6,415 bases of DNA from Legionella genomosp. 1. Its GTDB lineage: Bacteria > Pseudomonadota > Gammaproteobacteria > Legionellales > Legionellaceae. Within the stretch, counting starts at the first letter, position 1. Each line of letters opens with the position of its first letter. Positions 6,381 through 6,415 of this stretch are shown here, in pieces. The stretch covers positions 1 to 6,415 of the forward strand of contig CAMDBQ010000089.1 of the NCBI GenBank assembly GCA_945889365.1. Reading direction: 5' to 3'. The position numbers were made by a program, and so were the translations under genes. A model generated the notes under the pieces. It was not told where the DNA came from, searched no databases, and saw nothing but the letters and a program-made list of their open reading frames with translations.

Positions 6381-6415
6381 GGCCAGATAGCTCAGTCGGT
6401 AGAGCAGAGGATTGA
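6381..6415 (+). tRNA. tRNA-Phe (probable), 3'-partial
   Basis: The 35 bases fit tRNA positions 1-35: acceptor strand GGCCAGA, TA at 8-9, D-arm GCTC-AGTCGGTA-GAGC, base 26 A, anticodon stem GAGGA, then TT and the first two anticodon bases GA. The sequence is very close to E. coli tRNA-Phe (identical D-arm and loop). The third anticodon base lies outside the window; A would give GAA (Phe), and Val, Leu or Ile isoacceptors with GAN are formally possible but fit the D-arm less well. Confidence 0.85.

Noticed and set aside
6119..6415. + strand frame of 98 codons at the right end
   Set aside because: It runs through a near-consensus promoter and into the tRNA gene, and has no recognisable domain.

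Overview
The window looks like a chromosomal segment of a gammaproteobacterium, plausibly of the Legionellales type. The grounds are gene order (a Tgt-family gene followed by yajC, secD and secF), protein character (a HisC2-type aminotransferase and a Pseudomonas/Legionella-type PhhB with an N-terminal CxxC), and a moderate GC content judged by eye. The genus is not determined; that is inference.

Positions 1-3895 (+ strand) hold a tight co-directional cluster: the 3' part of a tRNA-guanine transglycosylase-like gene, then yajC, secD and secF. Spacers are 23, 15 and 12 bases. YajC, SecD and SecF together form the accessory complex of the SecYEG translocon, which uses the proton gradient to complete protein export. 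The Tgt-like protein keeps the C-terminal zinc-site residues but has lost the active-site motifs, so it looks like a pseudoenzyme paralogue or a decaying gene.

Positions 3896-4212 separate this cluster from a convergent one and contain a 256-base element made of three nested inverted repeats. The innermost repeat is a GC-rich palindrome, and a partial copy of it recurs near 5814-5858.

Positions 4213-5728 (- strand) hold hisC followed by phhB, overlapping by 11 bases. The pairing resembles the aromatic aminotransferase/pterin dehydratase pairing of phenylalanine metabolism. hisC carries an almost perfect 56-base palindrome in frame, adding about 25 residues between the aspartate motif and the PLP-lysine motif. 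This is reminiscent of Rickettsia palindromic elements that insert inside genes, and it is the most striking feature of the window.

Positions 5729-6380 contain no intact gene. There is a weak possible hisC promoter, the partial palindromic repeat, a stem-loop, and a 97-codon open frame on the - strand without a usable start that reads like the tail of a broken gene. At 6342-6370 lies a near-consensus sigma-70 promoter for a tRNA gene, probably tRNA-Phe, which begins at 6381 and is cut by the window edge inside its anticodon.
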